Position numbers and translations under genes: made by a program
Shown here: piece after piece, positions 18,380 through 27,397 of the stretch
How the letters are laid out: every line of letters begins with the position of its first letter
Numbering within the stretch: position 1 is the first letter of the stretch
Assembly (NCBI GenBank): GCA_016765295.1
Contig: JAESQF010000065.1
Location: 1-43,364 of the forward strand
DNA from: Oleispira sp.
Lineage (GTDB): Bacteria; Pseudomonadota; Gammaproteobacteria; Pseudomonadales; Oceanobacteraceae
Direction of reading: 5' to 3'
DNA length: 43,364 bases
The notes under the pieces: model-generated
What the model saw: the letters and a program-made list of their open reading frames with translations, nothing else
Told to the model about the DNA's origin: nothing
Databases searched by the model: none

Positions 18380-19484
18380 ATGCAAGCGCCCCACCTATCG
18401 CCATGGTCGCGCTATTTAAATTTTCATGACCACCAGCAATATGAAAATTTATTTCTTCCAGCATTTTGGTTATATCTGGCTGTTCAACGTTTGCCGATAA
18501 TTGATCGCCCATAGCGATCACCAACTCGGTTAAATCTTCATTTCCCGACATCAGCCATAAACGATTGATTTGCCCCATACCTAATTGGCTTTCGTAATAA
18601 TCTAAGGATCTTTGAATCTCTAATGTTAAGTTTTGCAATTGCTGTGAATTTACATTTTCCTTCGCAGCAAACGATACATATTCGTCCACAACAAAGTCAT
18701 TCTCTTCCTCAAGGTCAACTTCAGGGCCAACTTCAAGATCAATCTCTTCGCTCAGCTCTATATTTGCCTCCTCTTCATTCAAAGAATCCTCAAGCTCTAA
18801 TATAGGTGCCTCACTATCTTCAATATCTGCTTCACCTTCGTTATTGCTGCTTTCTGTCACCAACTCAAGTGCATCAAGACCCACTTCAACCTGACGGGTT
18901 AAATACAGTGCGCCCCCTTGATAAAGTCGCAAACAACCTTGCTTAGGCCCTAGCTCCAATAAGCCAATCCCTTGCTCTACCTCGAATAAAGCCAATAAAT
19001 TGAGCAGACATAACTCAGGGACTGTAATCAACGAAATTTTTAGCTTTAACTCTTCAGCCCATGTCACCCAACCCTTTATTGTGTCATTACTTGCAGCAAT
19101 AACATGAGCCATCGACATACGCCCACGATAAGCGTCTTCGGGTAAGCGAATTGTTTGAATCGCCGTTTCGGCAACACCTAGAGGCAGCAAATCAGCAATA
19201 CGGAATTCCATCGCGGCATTCAGTTCGTCGTCAGGGACGTCAGGTGCTTCAGTTAACAGCAACTCATAATCTTTATCCCCTAATACTAAAACCGCAGGCA
19301 TACCGTCTGTAGCGTGCTCCTTTAGCCATAAGGCTAATGCTTCCAATCCCTCTTCCGCACTAAAGCTTCTGGCAGCCGAAACCTCACCCGCACAATAAAT
19401 CACCGCGCTCGGGTTTAACTCAGATAAATTGATTCCAAGCCAATGCTGATAAGATAGTTTTTTAAACGGCCAGCGAATCTTCAC
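18366..19484 (-). CDS. mshI: MSHA biogenesis protein MshI (PilM-like)
   Basis: This is the first gene of the MSHA operon, 372 residues. It is a cytoplasmic actin-fold PilM/MshI-like protein: GINLSELNPSAVIYC near the N-terminus forms the phosphate-1 region, and GGHENLNSATMAIGGALAY at the C-terminus is typical. A strongly acidic low-complexity insert (about 220-270, Glu/Asp-rich) interrupts the middle. It starts with GTG, preceded by AGGAG six bases upstream. It should bind the N-terminal tail of MshI2 beneath the inner membrane. Confidence 0.86.
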   Translation of the reverse strand: MKIRWPFKKLSYQHWLGINLSELNPSAVIYCAGEVSAARSFSAEEGLEALALWLKEHATDGMPAVLVLGDKDYELLLTEAPDVPDDELNAAMEFRIADLLPLGVAETAIQTIRLPEDAYRGRMSMAHVIAASNDTIKGWVTWAEELKLKISLITVPELCLLNLLALFEVEQGIGLLELGPKQGCLRLYQGGALYLTRQVEVGLDALELVTESSNNEGEADIEDSEAPILELEDSLNEEEANIELSEEIDLEVGPEVDLEEENDFVVDEYVSFAAKENVNSQQLQNLTLEIQRSLDYYESQLGMGQINRLWLMSGNEDLTELVIAMGDQLSANVEQPDITKMLEEINFHIAGGHENLNSATMAIGGALAYAGS

Positions 19485-19559
19485 CTACTACTCCTTTGAA
19501 TGCTTTTAACGGCTGTCTTAGAAGTTTAGTAGAGAAATAACAAAATGCGCTGATAGAGT

Positions 19560-19589
19560 GTTTATTCATAACCTATAGGTATAATAAAC
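19560..19589. promoter_or_regulatory. Palindromic operator-like site between mshI and trmL
   Basis: A 30-bp inverted repeat in the divergent intergenic region has outer arms GTTTATT/AATAAAC, inner ATA/TAT, and a central self-complementary CCTATAGG, with one or two bulged bases. On the minus strand a weak promoter (TTGAAC, 16-bp spacer, TATAGG) overlaps its centre, so a bound regulator could control the msh operon. No terminator-like T-tract is present. The function is inferred. Confidence 0.4.
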
Positions 19590-19632
19590 AGTCGTTCAAT
19601 ATAAGGCGGGAGATTGGCGAAAGAGAGTTATG

Positions 19633-19661
19633 CTTTCATTTATATAAGATCTTTCTATAAT
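19633..19661 (+). promoter_or_regulatory. Possible sigma-70 promoter of trmL
   Basis: A perfect TATAAT lies at 19656-19661 and is 24 bp before the trmL ATG, with a weak CTTTCA -35 at 17-bp spacing. A strong AAGGAG ribosome-binding site follows at 19674-19679. Only the -10 is convincing. Confidence 0.4.
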
Positions 19662-19684
19662 CAGCGTCTAGCTAAGGAGCCTGT

Positions 19685-20149
19685 ATGTTTAACATCGTTT
19701 TATTTGAACCTGAAATACCCCCGAATACCGGCAATATTATTCGCCTATGCGCCAATACAGGCTGTCAGCTGCACTTAATCAAACCCTTAGGTTTTGATAT
19801 GGAAGAGAAAGCATTGCGTCGCGCAGGCTTGGATTATCACGAGTGGGCAAGAGTGCGTATTCATGAAAACTACGCTGACTTCCTAGAAAAAGAACAACCT
19901 AAAACGATTTATGCCCTCACGACTAAAGGTAAGCAGACTCACTCTGAAGCACAGTTTAAGGAAGGGGATTTTCTGATGTTTGGCCCTGAGACTCGTGGAC
20001 TACCTGAAGACGTACGCGAAAGCATTCCATTTGAGCAATGGTTACGTCTGCCGATGATGGAAAGTAGTCGTAGTATGAACTTGTCCAATACTGTGGCGGT
20101 AATGATTTTTGAGGCTTGGCGTCAGAATGATTATGCCGGTGGCAGTTAG
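19685..20149 (+). CDS. trmL: tRNA (cytidine(34)-2'-O)-methyltransferase TrmL
   Basis: A 154-residue SPOUT-class methyltransferase of the TrmL (YibK) family. It opens with [20 protein letters not shown] and has the knot motifs FGPETRGLP (about 99-107) and [19 protein letters not shown], which form the trefoil-knot SAM pocket. It methylates the wobble 2'-OH of tRNA-Leu isoacceptors in the cytoplasm. It stands alone, divergent from the msh operon and convergent with secB, with a shared terminator between. Confidence 0.96.
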   Translation: MFNIVLFEPEIPPNTGNIIRLCANTGCQLHLIKPLGFDMEEKALRRAGLDYHEWARVRIHENYADFLEKEQPKTIYALTTKGKQTHSEAQFKEGDFLMFGPETRGLPEDVRESIPFEQWLRLPMMESSRSMNLSNTVAVMIFEAWRQNDYAGGS

Positions 20150-20175
20150 ATAATAAGCCCTAAATTTCAGATACT

Positions 20176-20224
20176 AAAAAGCCGAACTAGATTTCCTTTA
20201 AAGAGAAACCTCATTCGGCTTTTT
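20176..20224. terminator. Bidirectional terminator between trmL and secB
   Basis: AAAAAGCCGAA and TTCGGCTTTTT form an 11-bp stem with A/T tracts on both sides, so it would work for both convergent genes. The 27-base loop contains a second, weaker stem (TTTC/GAAA), extending the hairpin. Confidence 0.8.
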
Positions 20225-20254
20225 ACGTTCTGCGATACTTATAAAGTAAAAGCT

Positions 20255-20752
20255 TTACTGAACAGTCTCTTCCGCAGCAGGAGCTTGTGCTTGCTGAGTT
20301 TGAGCTTGCTGGTACAAGGCTTCGAAGTTAATCGGCGCAAGCATCAAGGCAGGGAAACTACCTTTCGTTACCAACTGGTCGATTGTTTCACGAACATATG
20401 GGAACAAGATATTAGGGCAGAAAGCACCTAGCATGTGCTTAAGCTGCTCGCCTTCAATCCCTTTAATATGGAAGATGCCACCAAGAACAACTTCAACCAA
20501 GAAAGCCGTATCGCCATCATTTTCTGCCGTTGCCGTTACTTTAACGTCAACTTCAAAAGTATCGTCGGAAAGCTTACGCGAGCGGCTGTTCAAATCCAGC
20601 TTAACTTCTGGCTTCCACTGCTTCTGGAAAGACTCTGGAGCATTTGGAGATTCAAACGATGAATCTTTAACGTAGAAACGCTGTAATGAAAATTGACCTT
20701 GGTCTTGTGCTTGCCCTTTTACTTGCTCTTTTGCTTGTTCTTGTTCAGCCAT
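20255..20752 (-). CDS. secB: Protein-export chaperone SecB
   Basis: 165 residues, standard SecB length. Family motifs are FSLQRFYVKDSSFESPNAP, VDVKVTATAENDGDTAFLVEV and GAFCPNILFPYVRE. The Gln/Ala-rich N- and C-terminal tails are low complexity. The tetramer holds preproteins unfolded and hands them to SecA. Here it lies 93 bp downstream of a rhodanese gene on the same strand. A glutaredoxin gene (grxC), which commonly sits between them in Gammaproteobacteria, is absent. Confidence 0.97.
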   Translation of the reverse strand: MAEQEQAKEQVKGQAQDQGQFSLQRFYVKDSSFESPNAPESFQKQWKPEVKLDLNSRSRKLSDDTFEVDVKVTATAENDGDTAFLVEVVLGGIFHIKGIEGEQLKHMLGAFCPNILFPYVRETIDQLVTKGSFPALMLAPINFEALYQQAQTQQAQAPAAEETVQ

Positions 20753-20845
20753 GATAATTCCTTAATTTCTATTTATTCTTCAGTACGCCCTGCTTGGTCG
20801 TACTGTTTCAATTTATTGAATAACTATTTATTTGCTATTTAGATG

Positions 20846-21259
20846 CTACTTAGTAACAACAGGAAGGTTTTGATTGCTCCATTCCAACATACCACCGCTT
20901 AAGCGGAATACTTGGAAGCCCTTCTGCTTCAAGGTCTTGCCCGCCATTCCAACACTCTGGCCAGACTTGCATACTAATACAATGGGGCGTTCTTTCGAAG
21001 ATTCAAGCTCTGACAGTCGTTCAGCTAACGTTGAATAAGGAATATTCATCGCATTGGCTAGGTGGCCCGCATCAAAATCCTTCTTATCACGAATATCGAC
21101 CACAACGGCATCTTGCTTGTTGATCATCTGTGTTGCTTGCGCTGTGCTAATGCTAGCACCGCTACGTTGGTTGTTATCCCACAGAAAGGCGGCTAAAAAC
21201 ACACCCCATACGCTGACTAACATCCAATTATTATTTATAAATTCAAAAGCTTGTTCCAT
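20846..21259 (-). CDS. Membrane-anchored rhodanese-like protein (YibN type)
   Basis: 137 residues. An N-terminal membrane helix (about 11-27) is followed by a single rhodanese domain (about 38-135) with VVDIRDKKDFDAGHL and the active-site loop VLVCKSGQSVGMAG (Cys97 as catalytic cysteine). Such proteins carry sulfur as a persulfide; the physiological substrate of YibN is not firmly known. The position upstream of secB matches the yibN-secB arrangement of enteric and related genomes. Confidence 0.9.
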   Translation of the reverse strand: MEQAFEFINNNWMLVSVWGVFLAAFLWDNNQRSGASISTAQATQMINKQDAVVVDIRDKKDFDAGHLANAMNIPYSTLAERLSELESSKERPIVLVCKSGQSVGMAGKTLKQKGFQVFRLSGGMLEWSNQNLPVVTK

Positions 21260-21424
21260 GACCTAATTACTGCCTATTTGGTTGACTGATAGTGGATCAA
21301 AGGCCGCAGTATACCCCAGCCAAGGTAGGAAAAAGAATAGAAAATGACGCACGCCCCCAGATTCGCTAGAATAGGCACAATATATTTTGTCTACTCACTT
21401 TAAATTATCAGAGTTATTTCTATT

Positions 21425-22975
21425 ATGAGCCAGACCCGCACACCGACTGCACTAATTATTCTTGATGGCTGGGGCCACGGCGAACCATCCGAACACAACG
21501 CCATCGCCAATGCGAATACTCCAACCTGGGATGCTTTATTAGAAACCTATCCTAATGCACTCATTCAAACGTCGGGTAATGCGGTAGGTCTGCCTGAAGG
21601 CCAAATGGGTAACTCTGAAGTAGGCCACATGAATTTAGGTGCGGGCCGCATCGTATATCAAAATTTCACTCGTATTAATAAAGACGTTGCTGATGGTGGA
21701 TTCTTCGATAATGACGTTCTTTGTAATGCCATCGATAAAGCCAAAGCAACGGGCGGCGCAGTCCACCTTGCCGGTTTATTATCTCCTGGGGGTGTACATA
21801 GTCACGAACAGCAAATTTTTGCCGCTTGTGAAATGGCCGTTAAACGTGGCATAACTAAACTATACGTACACGGCATCCTCGATGGACGTGACGTCCCCCC
21901 CCGCAGCGCAGAGCCTTCGATTAAAGCTCTGCAAGCCAAATTAGATGAATTAGGCACTGGCTCAATCGCCACGTTAACCGGTCGTTATTATACCATGGAC
22001 CGTGATAATCGCTGGGAGCGAGTAGAGCCTGCCTATGTTGCGATGACAGAAGCAAAAGCGACAAACCATGCAGAAACCGGCATCGCAGCTTTAGAAGCCG
22101 CCTATGCTCGCGGCGAAGACGATGAATTTGTTAGCGCTACCGTCATTGGCTCTTATGGTAAAGATGGGGGCGGCATGGTTGAAGATGGTGATAGCATCAT
22201 CTTTATGAACTTCCGCCCAGACCGTGCCCGTGAAATTACCCGTGCCTTTGTGGACCCTGATTTTTCGGGTTTCAAGCGTAATAAAATACCTAAACTAGCC
22301 GATTACGTGATGCTAACCGAATACGCCGCAGATATTCCAGCCAGCTGCGCCTATCCACCAGCCACCATAGTAAACGGCATTGGTGAATACGTATCCAATC
22401 TTGGCTTAAGCCAGCTGCGTATTGCAGAAACTGAAAAATACGCCCACGTTACCTTCTTCTTTTCGGGTGGCCGTGAAGACTTATACCCAGGAGAAGAACG
22501 CATCCTGGTACCGTCACCTGATGTCGCGACTTACGACCTCCAGCCTGAAATGAATGCCCCTGAATTAACCGATAAGTTAGTCGCGGCTATTAAAAGTGGT
22601 AAGCACGACCTAATCGTTTGTAACTACGCCAACGGCGATATGGTTGGTCATACCGGTGTTTATTCTGCTGCAGTAAAAGCCGCTGAATGTATTGATAAAT
22701 GCTTAAAGCGCATTACCGCGGCTATTTTAGAAGTGAATGGTGAATGCCTAATCACCGCAGACCATGGTAATGCCGAGCAGATGATGAATCCTGAAACGGG
22801 TGGTCCATTAACGTCCCATACCACCGGCCCTGTTGACCTCGTGTATGTGCATAGCAACAATGATGGTCGCACGATAAACCCCGGTAGCTTATGTGATATT
22901 TCACCGACGCTATTGAATATCATGAATCTAGAACAGCCGACAGAAATGTCAGGTACTAGCTTGATCAATAAATAA
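21425..22975 (+). CDS. gpmI: 2,3-bisphosphoglycerate-independent phosphoglycerate mutase
   Basis: 516 residues, the usual size. The alkaline-phosphatase-like metal centre is visible: LIILDGWG (first Asp), nucleophile Ser64 in GQMGNSEVGHMNLGAG, DGRDVPPRSA, and the C-terminal NYANGDMVGHTG and ITADHGNAEQM motifs for the two Mn ions. It interconverts 3- and 2-phosphoglycerate in glycolysis and gluconeogenesis. It leads a run of genes with envC 15 bp downstream, an order conserved in many Gammaproteobacteria. Confidence 0.98.
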   Translation: MSQTRTPTALIILDGWGHGEPSEHNAIANANTPTWDALLETYPNALIQTSGNAVGLPEGQMGNSEVGHMNLGAGRIVYQNFTRINKDVADGGFFDNDVLCNAIDKAKATGGAVHLAGLLSPGGVHSHEQQIFAACEMAVKRGITKLYVHGILDGRDVPPRSAEPSIKALQAKLDELGTGSIATLTGRYYTMDRDNRWERVEPAYVAMTEAKATNHAETGIAALEAAYARGEDDEFVSATVIGSYGKDGGGMVEDGDSIIFMNFRPDRAREITRAFVDPDFSGFKRNKIPKLADYVMLTEYAADIPASCAYPPATIVNGIGEYVSNLGLSQLRIAETEKYAHVTFFFSGGREDLYPGEERILVPSPDVATYDLQPEMNAPELTDKLVAAIKSGKHDLIVCNYANGDMVGHTGVYSAAVKAAECIDKCLKRITAAILEVNGECLITADHGNAEQMMNPETGGPLTSHTTGPVDLVYVHSNNDGRTINPGSLCDISPTLLNIMNLEQPTEMSGTSLINK

Positions 22976-22990
22976 GATAGAGTCGATATA

Positions 22991-24118
22991 ATGTTAAGGA
23001 TCATCTTTCTTTTTTCTTTTGTCTTCTGCCAGCTCACCCAAGTGAGCTGGGCAGACGAGCAAGCTGATCTCGAGAAACTGCAACAAGAAATTAATAAGTT
23101 GCAGTTGTGGTTAAAAAATACCGAATCGGAACACGATAAGCTCAATCAACAACTGCGTCTTTCCGATGAGAGAATTGGCGCTCTGGCTAAAAAAATTGAT
23201 GATACTCGCAATCAGCTAAATGAGGAGCGCGCCCGCTTAAAAAAGCTGCAAGCGGAGCAAAGCCAGCTCCGCGTCCTTAAGTCCGAACAAAAGCAACAAC
23301 TAGCTAAACAACTCATTGGCGCACAAAAAATCGGTAATCAAGGCTCGATTAAGGTGCTATTAAACCAAGACGACCCGCAGCAAGTCAGCCGCATGTTAAA
23401 ATACTACGAGTATTTTAATCAAGCGCGCATGGAAAGTATTCAAACCCTCATTATCAATCTAAAACGCTTGAATAATATCGAGAATGAAATCCTGACTCAG
23501 CAGAATAAACTGATCAAAACTGAGAACAGCCTATTAAAGAAAAACAAGCAGCTTAATAATGACAAGCGCCAGCATAAAAAACTGTTAGCCAGCCTAGAAA
23601 AACGCCGTCAGCAAAAAAGCAGCGACCTAAGCCAAAAACAAAAAGACCAAAAACGCTTACAGCAATTGATTACGGAAGTAGCCACCCTGCTGGTTAATAG
23701 CGTGCGCAAGCAAGATGCTCGCCCTATTCGCTCTCTAAAAGGAAAATTGCCAAGGCCAACAAAGGGCCGTATTGTCAAAGCGTTTGGTAACTACAACGCT
23801 CAGGCACGCAGTAAGTGGCAGGGCTGGTTAATAAAAGGCTACGAAGGTTCGCCAATCACCTCTATACATCACGGTCGTATTGTCTTCAGTGACTGGTTGC
23901 GCGGTTTTGGACTATTATTAATAGTCGATCATGGCGATGGCTATTTAAGCCTGTATGCACGTAATCAAAGTTTATTAAAATCTGTTGGCGATTGGGTTTA
24001 CCAAGGTGAAAATATTGCCACCTTAGGTAGCTCGGGTGGCTTTAAGGAACCTCGCCTGTATTTTGAAATCAGATACAAAGGTAAGCCACAAGATCCTGCC
24101 TCTTGGCTAAGTCGCTAA
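22991..24118 (+). CDS. envC: Murein hydrolase activator EnvC
   Basis: A 375-residue periplasmic protein: signal peptide (ending SWA at about 21), a long coiled-coil (about 25-235, Gln/Lys/Leu-rich) and a C-terminal LytM/M23 domain (about 255-375). The metal-binding histidines of active M23 enzymes are missing: the HxH position reads LYFEIR and the upstream one LYARN. This is the degenerate form expected of EnvC, which activates AmiA/AmiB amidases at the division septum. The next gene overlaps or follows at once. Confidence 0.93.
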   Translation: MLRIIFLFSFVFCQLTQVSWADEQADLEKLQQEINKLQLWLKNTESEHDKLNQQLRLSDERIGALAKKIDDTRNQLNEERARLKKLQAEQSQLRVLKSEQKQQLAKQLIGAQKIGNQGSIKVLLNQDDPQQVSRMLKYYEYFNQARMESIQTLIINLKRLNNIENEILTQQNKLIKTENSLLKKNKQLNNDKRQHKKLLASLEKRRQQKSSDLSQKQKDQKRLQQLITEVATLLVNSVRKQDARPIRSLKGKLPRPTKGRIVKAFGNYNAQARSKWQGWLIKGYEGSPITSIHHGRIVFSDWLRGFGLLLIVDHGDGYLSLYARNQSLLKSVGDWVYQGENIATLGSSGGFKEPRLYFEIRYKGKPQDPASWLSR

Positions 24119-24165
24119 TGCAGACCAAAGACACAGTTCGAGATACAGAAGGGAAAACTAAATAC

Positions 24166-25572
24166 ATGGGATATAGAATGTTCAAATACGTCGCCTTCAG
24201 CACACTATTTATTAGCAGCCAATTATTAAGTGCTCAAACTTTTGCTGCTACAGAACAGCAAGCCACAGACGTTTCTCCCGTGCAAGAAAGCCAGTTACCC
24301 TTAAAGGAACTGCGCAATTTCACTGAGATTTTCGATCGTATTCGCAGCTCTTACGTAGAGCCCGTAGACGATAAAACTTTATTGCAATACGCTATCGATG
24401 GCATGCTAAGTAACCTAGATCCCCACTCTGATTATTTATTACCGGAAGATTTTAGTGAGCTGCAAGAACATACCACAGGTAAGTTTGGTGGCTTAGGCAT
24501 TGAAGTCGGTATAGAAGAAGGTCTGATTAAAGTTGTTAGCCCTATCGATGATACTCCCGCTGAAAAAGCCGGCATCAAAGCAGGCGACTTCATCGTTTCC
24601 CTAGATGGCAAGCCAGTTCGTGAAATGTCATTGACCGATGCTATTGATCAAATGCGGGGCGAACCCGGAACAGATATTGAACTCAGCATTCGCCGTAAAG
24701 GGGAAAAAGAGCTAATAGAATTTGTGTTAACCCGTGCCGTAATCAAAGTAGCCAGCGTACGCGGTGAAACCTTAGGTGATGGCATTGGTTATGTGCGTAT
24801 AACTCAGTTTCAAGATAAAAGCGGCCCAGAGCTTATTGCAGCGATCACCAAATTGCAGAAAAAAGCCCAAGATAATAAAGAACAACTCAACGGCTTAGTG
24901 TTAGATTTACGCAACAATCCAGGCGGCGTATTAGACGCAGCGGTTGAAGTATCTGACGCGTTTTTAAACTCAGGATTAATCGTTTATACCGAGGGTCGTA
25001 TTAGTGATTCTGACTTCCGCTACTCAGCCACAGAGAATACCATCGCTGAAGACATTCCATTGATTGTATTGATTAACGGCGGCTCAGCCTCGGCCTCTGA
25101 AATTGTTGCAGGAGCTTTGCAAGATCATAAGCGTGCCGTCATTGTGGGTACTCAATCGTTCGGTAAAGGCTCGGTACAAAGCGTATTACCCATCGCTGGC
25201 AATAGAGCAATTAAACTGACGACCGCGCGTTACTTCACCCCCAATGGTCGCTCTATTCAAGCCCAAGGAATTTACCCTGACGTTTATGTAGAACAAAGTG
25301 AAGTGACTACGTATAAGGAAAGCTACTACAAGGAAAGCGATCTACCTGGTCACCTCTCTAACGGTAATGACGAAAAAGAAGGTTCTGAGAATGCTAACAA
25401 AGATGATCATCAAGTATCGGATGATTTATTAAGCAAGGACTTCCAGTTATATCAAGCTTATACCTTGCTAAAAGGTTGGAGTGTTTTTCAGCATCACGCC
25501 AAGCCTCCGAAAGCGAATTCTGATAAATCAGAAGCGCTGCCAGAGCCCATCAAGACTAGCAATGATTCATAA
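24166..25572 (+). CDS. ctpA: Carboxy-terminal processing peptidase CtpA (S41 family)
   Basis: The open frame extends up to 24103, but the ATG at 24166 is preferred because it follows AGAAGGGA and begins the signal peptide directly; another ATG lies at 24178. The preferred start gives 468 residues. A PDZ domain (about 105-182, GGLGIEVG...) is followed by the S41 catalytic domain, with the Ser in GGSASASE (about 307-312) and Lys334 in SFGKGSVQ. It degrades periplasmic proteins such as cell-wall hydrolases. The C-terminal tail is long, charged and low complexity. Neighbours envC and the yibQ homologue share the cell-wall theme. Confidence 0.94.
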   Translation: MGYRMFKYVAFSTLFISSQLLSAQTFAATEQQATDVSPVQESQLPLKELRNFTEIFDRIRSSYVEPVDDKTLLQYAIDGMLSNLDPHSDYLLPEDFSELQEHTTGKFGGLGIEVGIEEGLIKVVSPIDDTPAEKAGIKAGDFIVSLDGKPVREMSLTDAIDQMRGEPGTDIELSIRRKGEKELIEFVLTRAVIKVASVRGETLGDGIGYVRITQFQDKSGPELIAAITKLQKKAQDNKEQLNGLVLDLRNNPGGVLDAAVEVSDAFLNSGLIVYTEGRISDSDFRYSATENTIAEDIPLIVLINGGSASASEIVAGALQDHKRAVIVGTQSFGKGSVQSVLPIAGNRAIKLTTARYFTPNGRSIQAQGIYPDVYVEQSEVTTYKESYYKESDLPGHLSNGNDEKEGSENANKDDHQVSDDLLSKDFQLYQAYTLLKGWSVFQHHAKPPKANSDKSEALPEPIKTSNDS

Positions 25573-26437
25573 ATTTTATCAATTAGTACTGTCTGCTGTG
25601 GTATTGAGCTTCATTACGTTAACTCAAGCCCACAGCGCTCAGCTGGTTATTATTATCGATGATATTGGTAATAATTATGCTCAAGGTAATGCCATGGTTG
25701 AGCTAGCAGGTCCTTTAACCCTCGCTTTTTTACCGCATACGCCCTACGCAAAAAGACTCGCCAATAAAGCTCATTTGCAGCAAAAAGAAATAATACTCCA
25801 CGCGCCGATGGGGAATACCGGTAAGGCAGCACTTGGACCTGGCGCACTGACGCAAGAACTAACAGAGATCGAGTTTAAGCAAACGTTAAAAAAAGCCATC
25901 GCCTCAATCCCCCATATTCAAGGTATCAATAACCATATGGGCAGTGCCCTCACCCAAGATAAACAAGCAATGCAGTGGGTAATGGAAACCTTACAGGACG
26001 AACAGCTATACTTTATCGATAGTCTGACATCGCCAAACTCCGTCGCTTACCAACAAGCACTCGCACATCAGCTTCCCGCACTTAGACGACATATTTTTTT
26101 AGATAATGATAAAAGCGAAGCTGCGCTAACACGGCAGTGGAATAAAGCCCTCAGAATTGCGCATAAAACCGGTCGTGCTATTTTAATTGCTCACCCTTAT
26201 GGCGAGTCTCATGCCTTTCTCAGCCAGCAACTACCTAAGCTGGCCAGCGCTGACATTGAACTAGTCCCAGCCTCTCTGCTATTTTTACAATACGCTTGGC
26301 AAGGGTTTGAACTGAATGAGCCGTTAACGGCTATCCCTCAAAATCGCTATCAACTATTAAAGCAGCACGCAGTACCGCTAAATAAACAGATCGCATCATC
26401 GCAAGGCTCTCATCAGCTAGGTCAACCACTCGAATGA
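25562..26437 (+). CDS. Divergent polysaccharide deacetylase family protein (YibQ)
   Basis: The frame opens earlier, but the ATG at 25562, overlapping the ctpA stop by 11 bp, starts a clean signal peptide (about 1-23, ending AHS-A). The protein is 291 residues. The mature part begins QLVIIIDDIGNNYAQG and has HAPMGNTG, INNHMGSALT and FIDSLTSP, the NodB-like fold of the divergent polysaccharide deacetylase family (DUF610/YibQ). It is probably periplasmic and acts on an unknown glycan or peptidoglycan-linked substrate. It ends the gpmI-envC-ctpA operon. Confidence 0.9.
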   Translation: MIHKFYQLVLSAVVLSFITLTQAHSAQLVIIIDDIGNNYAQGNAMVELAGPLTLAFLPHTPYAKRLANKAHLQQKEIILHAPMGNTGKAALGPGALTQELTEIEFKQTLKKAIASIPHIQGINNHMGSALTQDKQAMQWVMETLQDEQLYFIDSLTSPNSVAYQQALAHQLPALRRHIFLDNDKSEAALTRQWNKALRIAHKTGRAILIAHPYGESHAFLSQQLPKLASADIELVPASLLFLQYAWQGFELNEPLTAIPQNRYQLLKQHAVPLNKQIASSQGSHQLGQPLE

Positions 26438-26542
26438 TCGGATATTTCCTGCCTAATAGAACTTTCCAACCTGCGAGTTAACATTATTGACCACTCGTCA
26501 CGGTATGATTAAGTAACTATCAATTTAAAGTGGAGGAGCTGT

Positions 26543-27343
26543 ATGACTTCCATCAATACCAGCAATAGCTTTATCGATACTGGCAACAGGTTAAATAAAA
26601 CCTTCGAGCAAATAAGCAGTGGCAAGCGTATCAATAGTGCCGCCGATGATCCCGCAGGATTAGCCATAGCAACACGTTTCTCCAGCCAAGTTTCCGGTGT
26701 TCAACAAGCTCAACGTAACGGCCTAGATGCTAAATCTTTAATCGAAACTGAAGATGGTGCCCTTGAGCAAATATCTAACGGCATTCAGCGCTTACAAGAG
26801 CTTGCCGTACAACAAGGCAATGGCATATTGAACGATTCAGATCGTGCCGCACTTAATAAAGAAGCCAGCCAAATTAGCGATCACATCAACCAAGTGATCG
26901 AACAAAGTTCATTCAATGGTAAAGATCTATTTCAACAAGATAACAACGCCCAGGATTTGAATTTCCAACTCGGAGACAAAGCCGGTGATGTGATTAGTCT
27001 GGCCGCGAATACAACAGCACAACCGATTCAACAAGGCTTAGATCAACTCGATTTTTCCAGCCCAGATGCAGCGAATAATTTAACCACGTTAGAGAGTATT
27101 CAGCAGCAGGTTACTGAGCGACGCTCGGAATTAGGCGCCGTGAGTAATCGTATTGATGGCAGTATTGATCAGCTCAAGAACGAAGAAATACAAACCCAAT
27201 CAGCTCGTAGTCGAATTGAAGATGCCGATATTGCTGAGCTCGTCAGCCAGATGACGATAGAGCTAGTAAAACAACAAGCCCAACTTGCCGTTCGTAGCCA
27301 AGCGAATGCCAGCGCGGAAGATACCCTGCGCCTACTGTCTTAA
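26543..27343 (+). CDS. Short flagellin-like protein, isolated gene
   Basis: 266 residues with both conserved flagellin ends. The N-terminal D0/D1 region contains NRLNKTFEQISSGKRINSAADDPAGLAIATRF. The C-terminal D1/D0 region contains SRIEDADIAELVSQM and QQAQLAVRSQANASAEDTL. The middle is very short, so there is no variable D2/D3 domain and the protein would form a thin, smooth filament. A strong GGAGGA ribosome-binding site precedes the ATG. No fliD, fliS or other flagellar gene is near. It may be a minor flagellin of a flagellum encoded elsewhere, or a secreted relative. Confidence 0.9.
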   Translation: MTSINTSNSFIDTGNRLNKTFEQISSGKRINSAADDPAGLAIATRFSSQVSGVQQAQRNGLDAKSLIETEDGALEQISNGIQRLQELAVQQGNGILNDSDRAALNKEASQISDHINQVIEQSSFNGKDLFQQDNNAQDLNFQLGDKAGDVISLAANTTAQPIQQGLDQLDFSSPDAANNLTTLESIQQQVTERRSELGAVSNRIDGSIDQLKNEEIQTQSARSRIEDADIAELVSQMTIELVKQQAQLAVRSQANASAEDTLRLLS

Positions 27344-27397
27344 AGTAATTCAGCATTTAGAAAATAGCGCTGCAAACATGCCCACTCTCAACACTAT

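Noticed and set aside
18623-18805. Plus-strand frame rich in Gln, Leu and Pro
   Set aside because: It mirrors the Glu/Asp-rich codons of mshI on the other strand and has no independent support.
20781-20805. CAGTACG/CGTACTG inverted repeat between the rhodanese gene and secB
   Set aside because: Only 7 bp of stem with an 11-base loop and no T-tract in the direction of transcription; too weak to call a terminator or operator.
22660-23145. Minus-strand frame across the gpmI-envC junction
   Set aside because: It is antisense to two well-supported genes and carries no recognisable domain.
26438-26542. Search for a sigma-28 or sigma-54 promoter before the flagellin gene
   Set aside because: No match to the flagellar sigma-28 or to the GG-N10-GC pattern was found. 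A TTGACC at 26487 has no good -10 at proper spacing.
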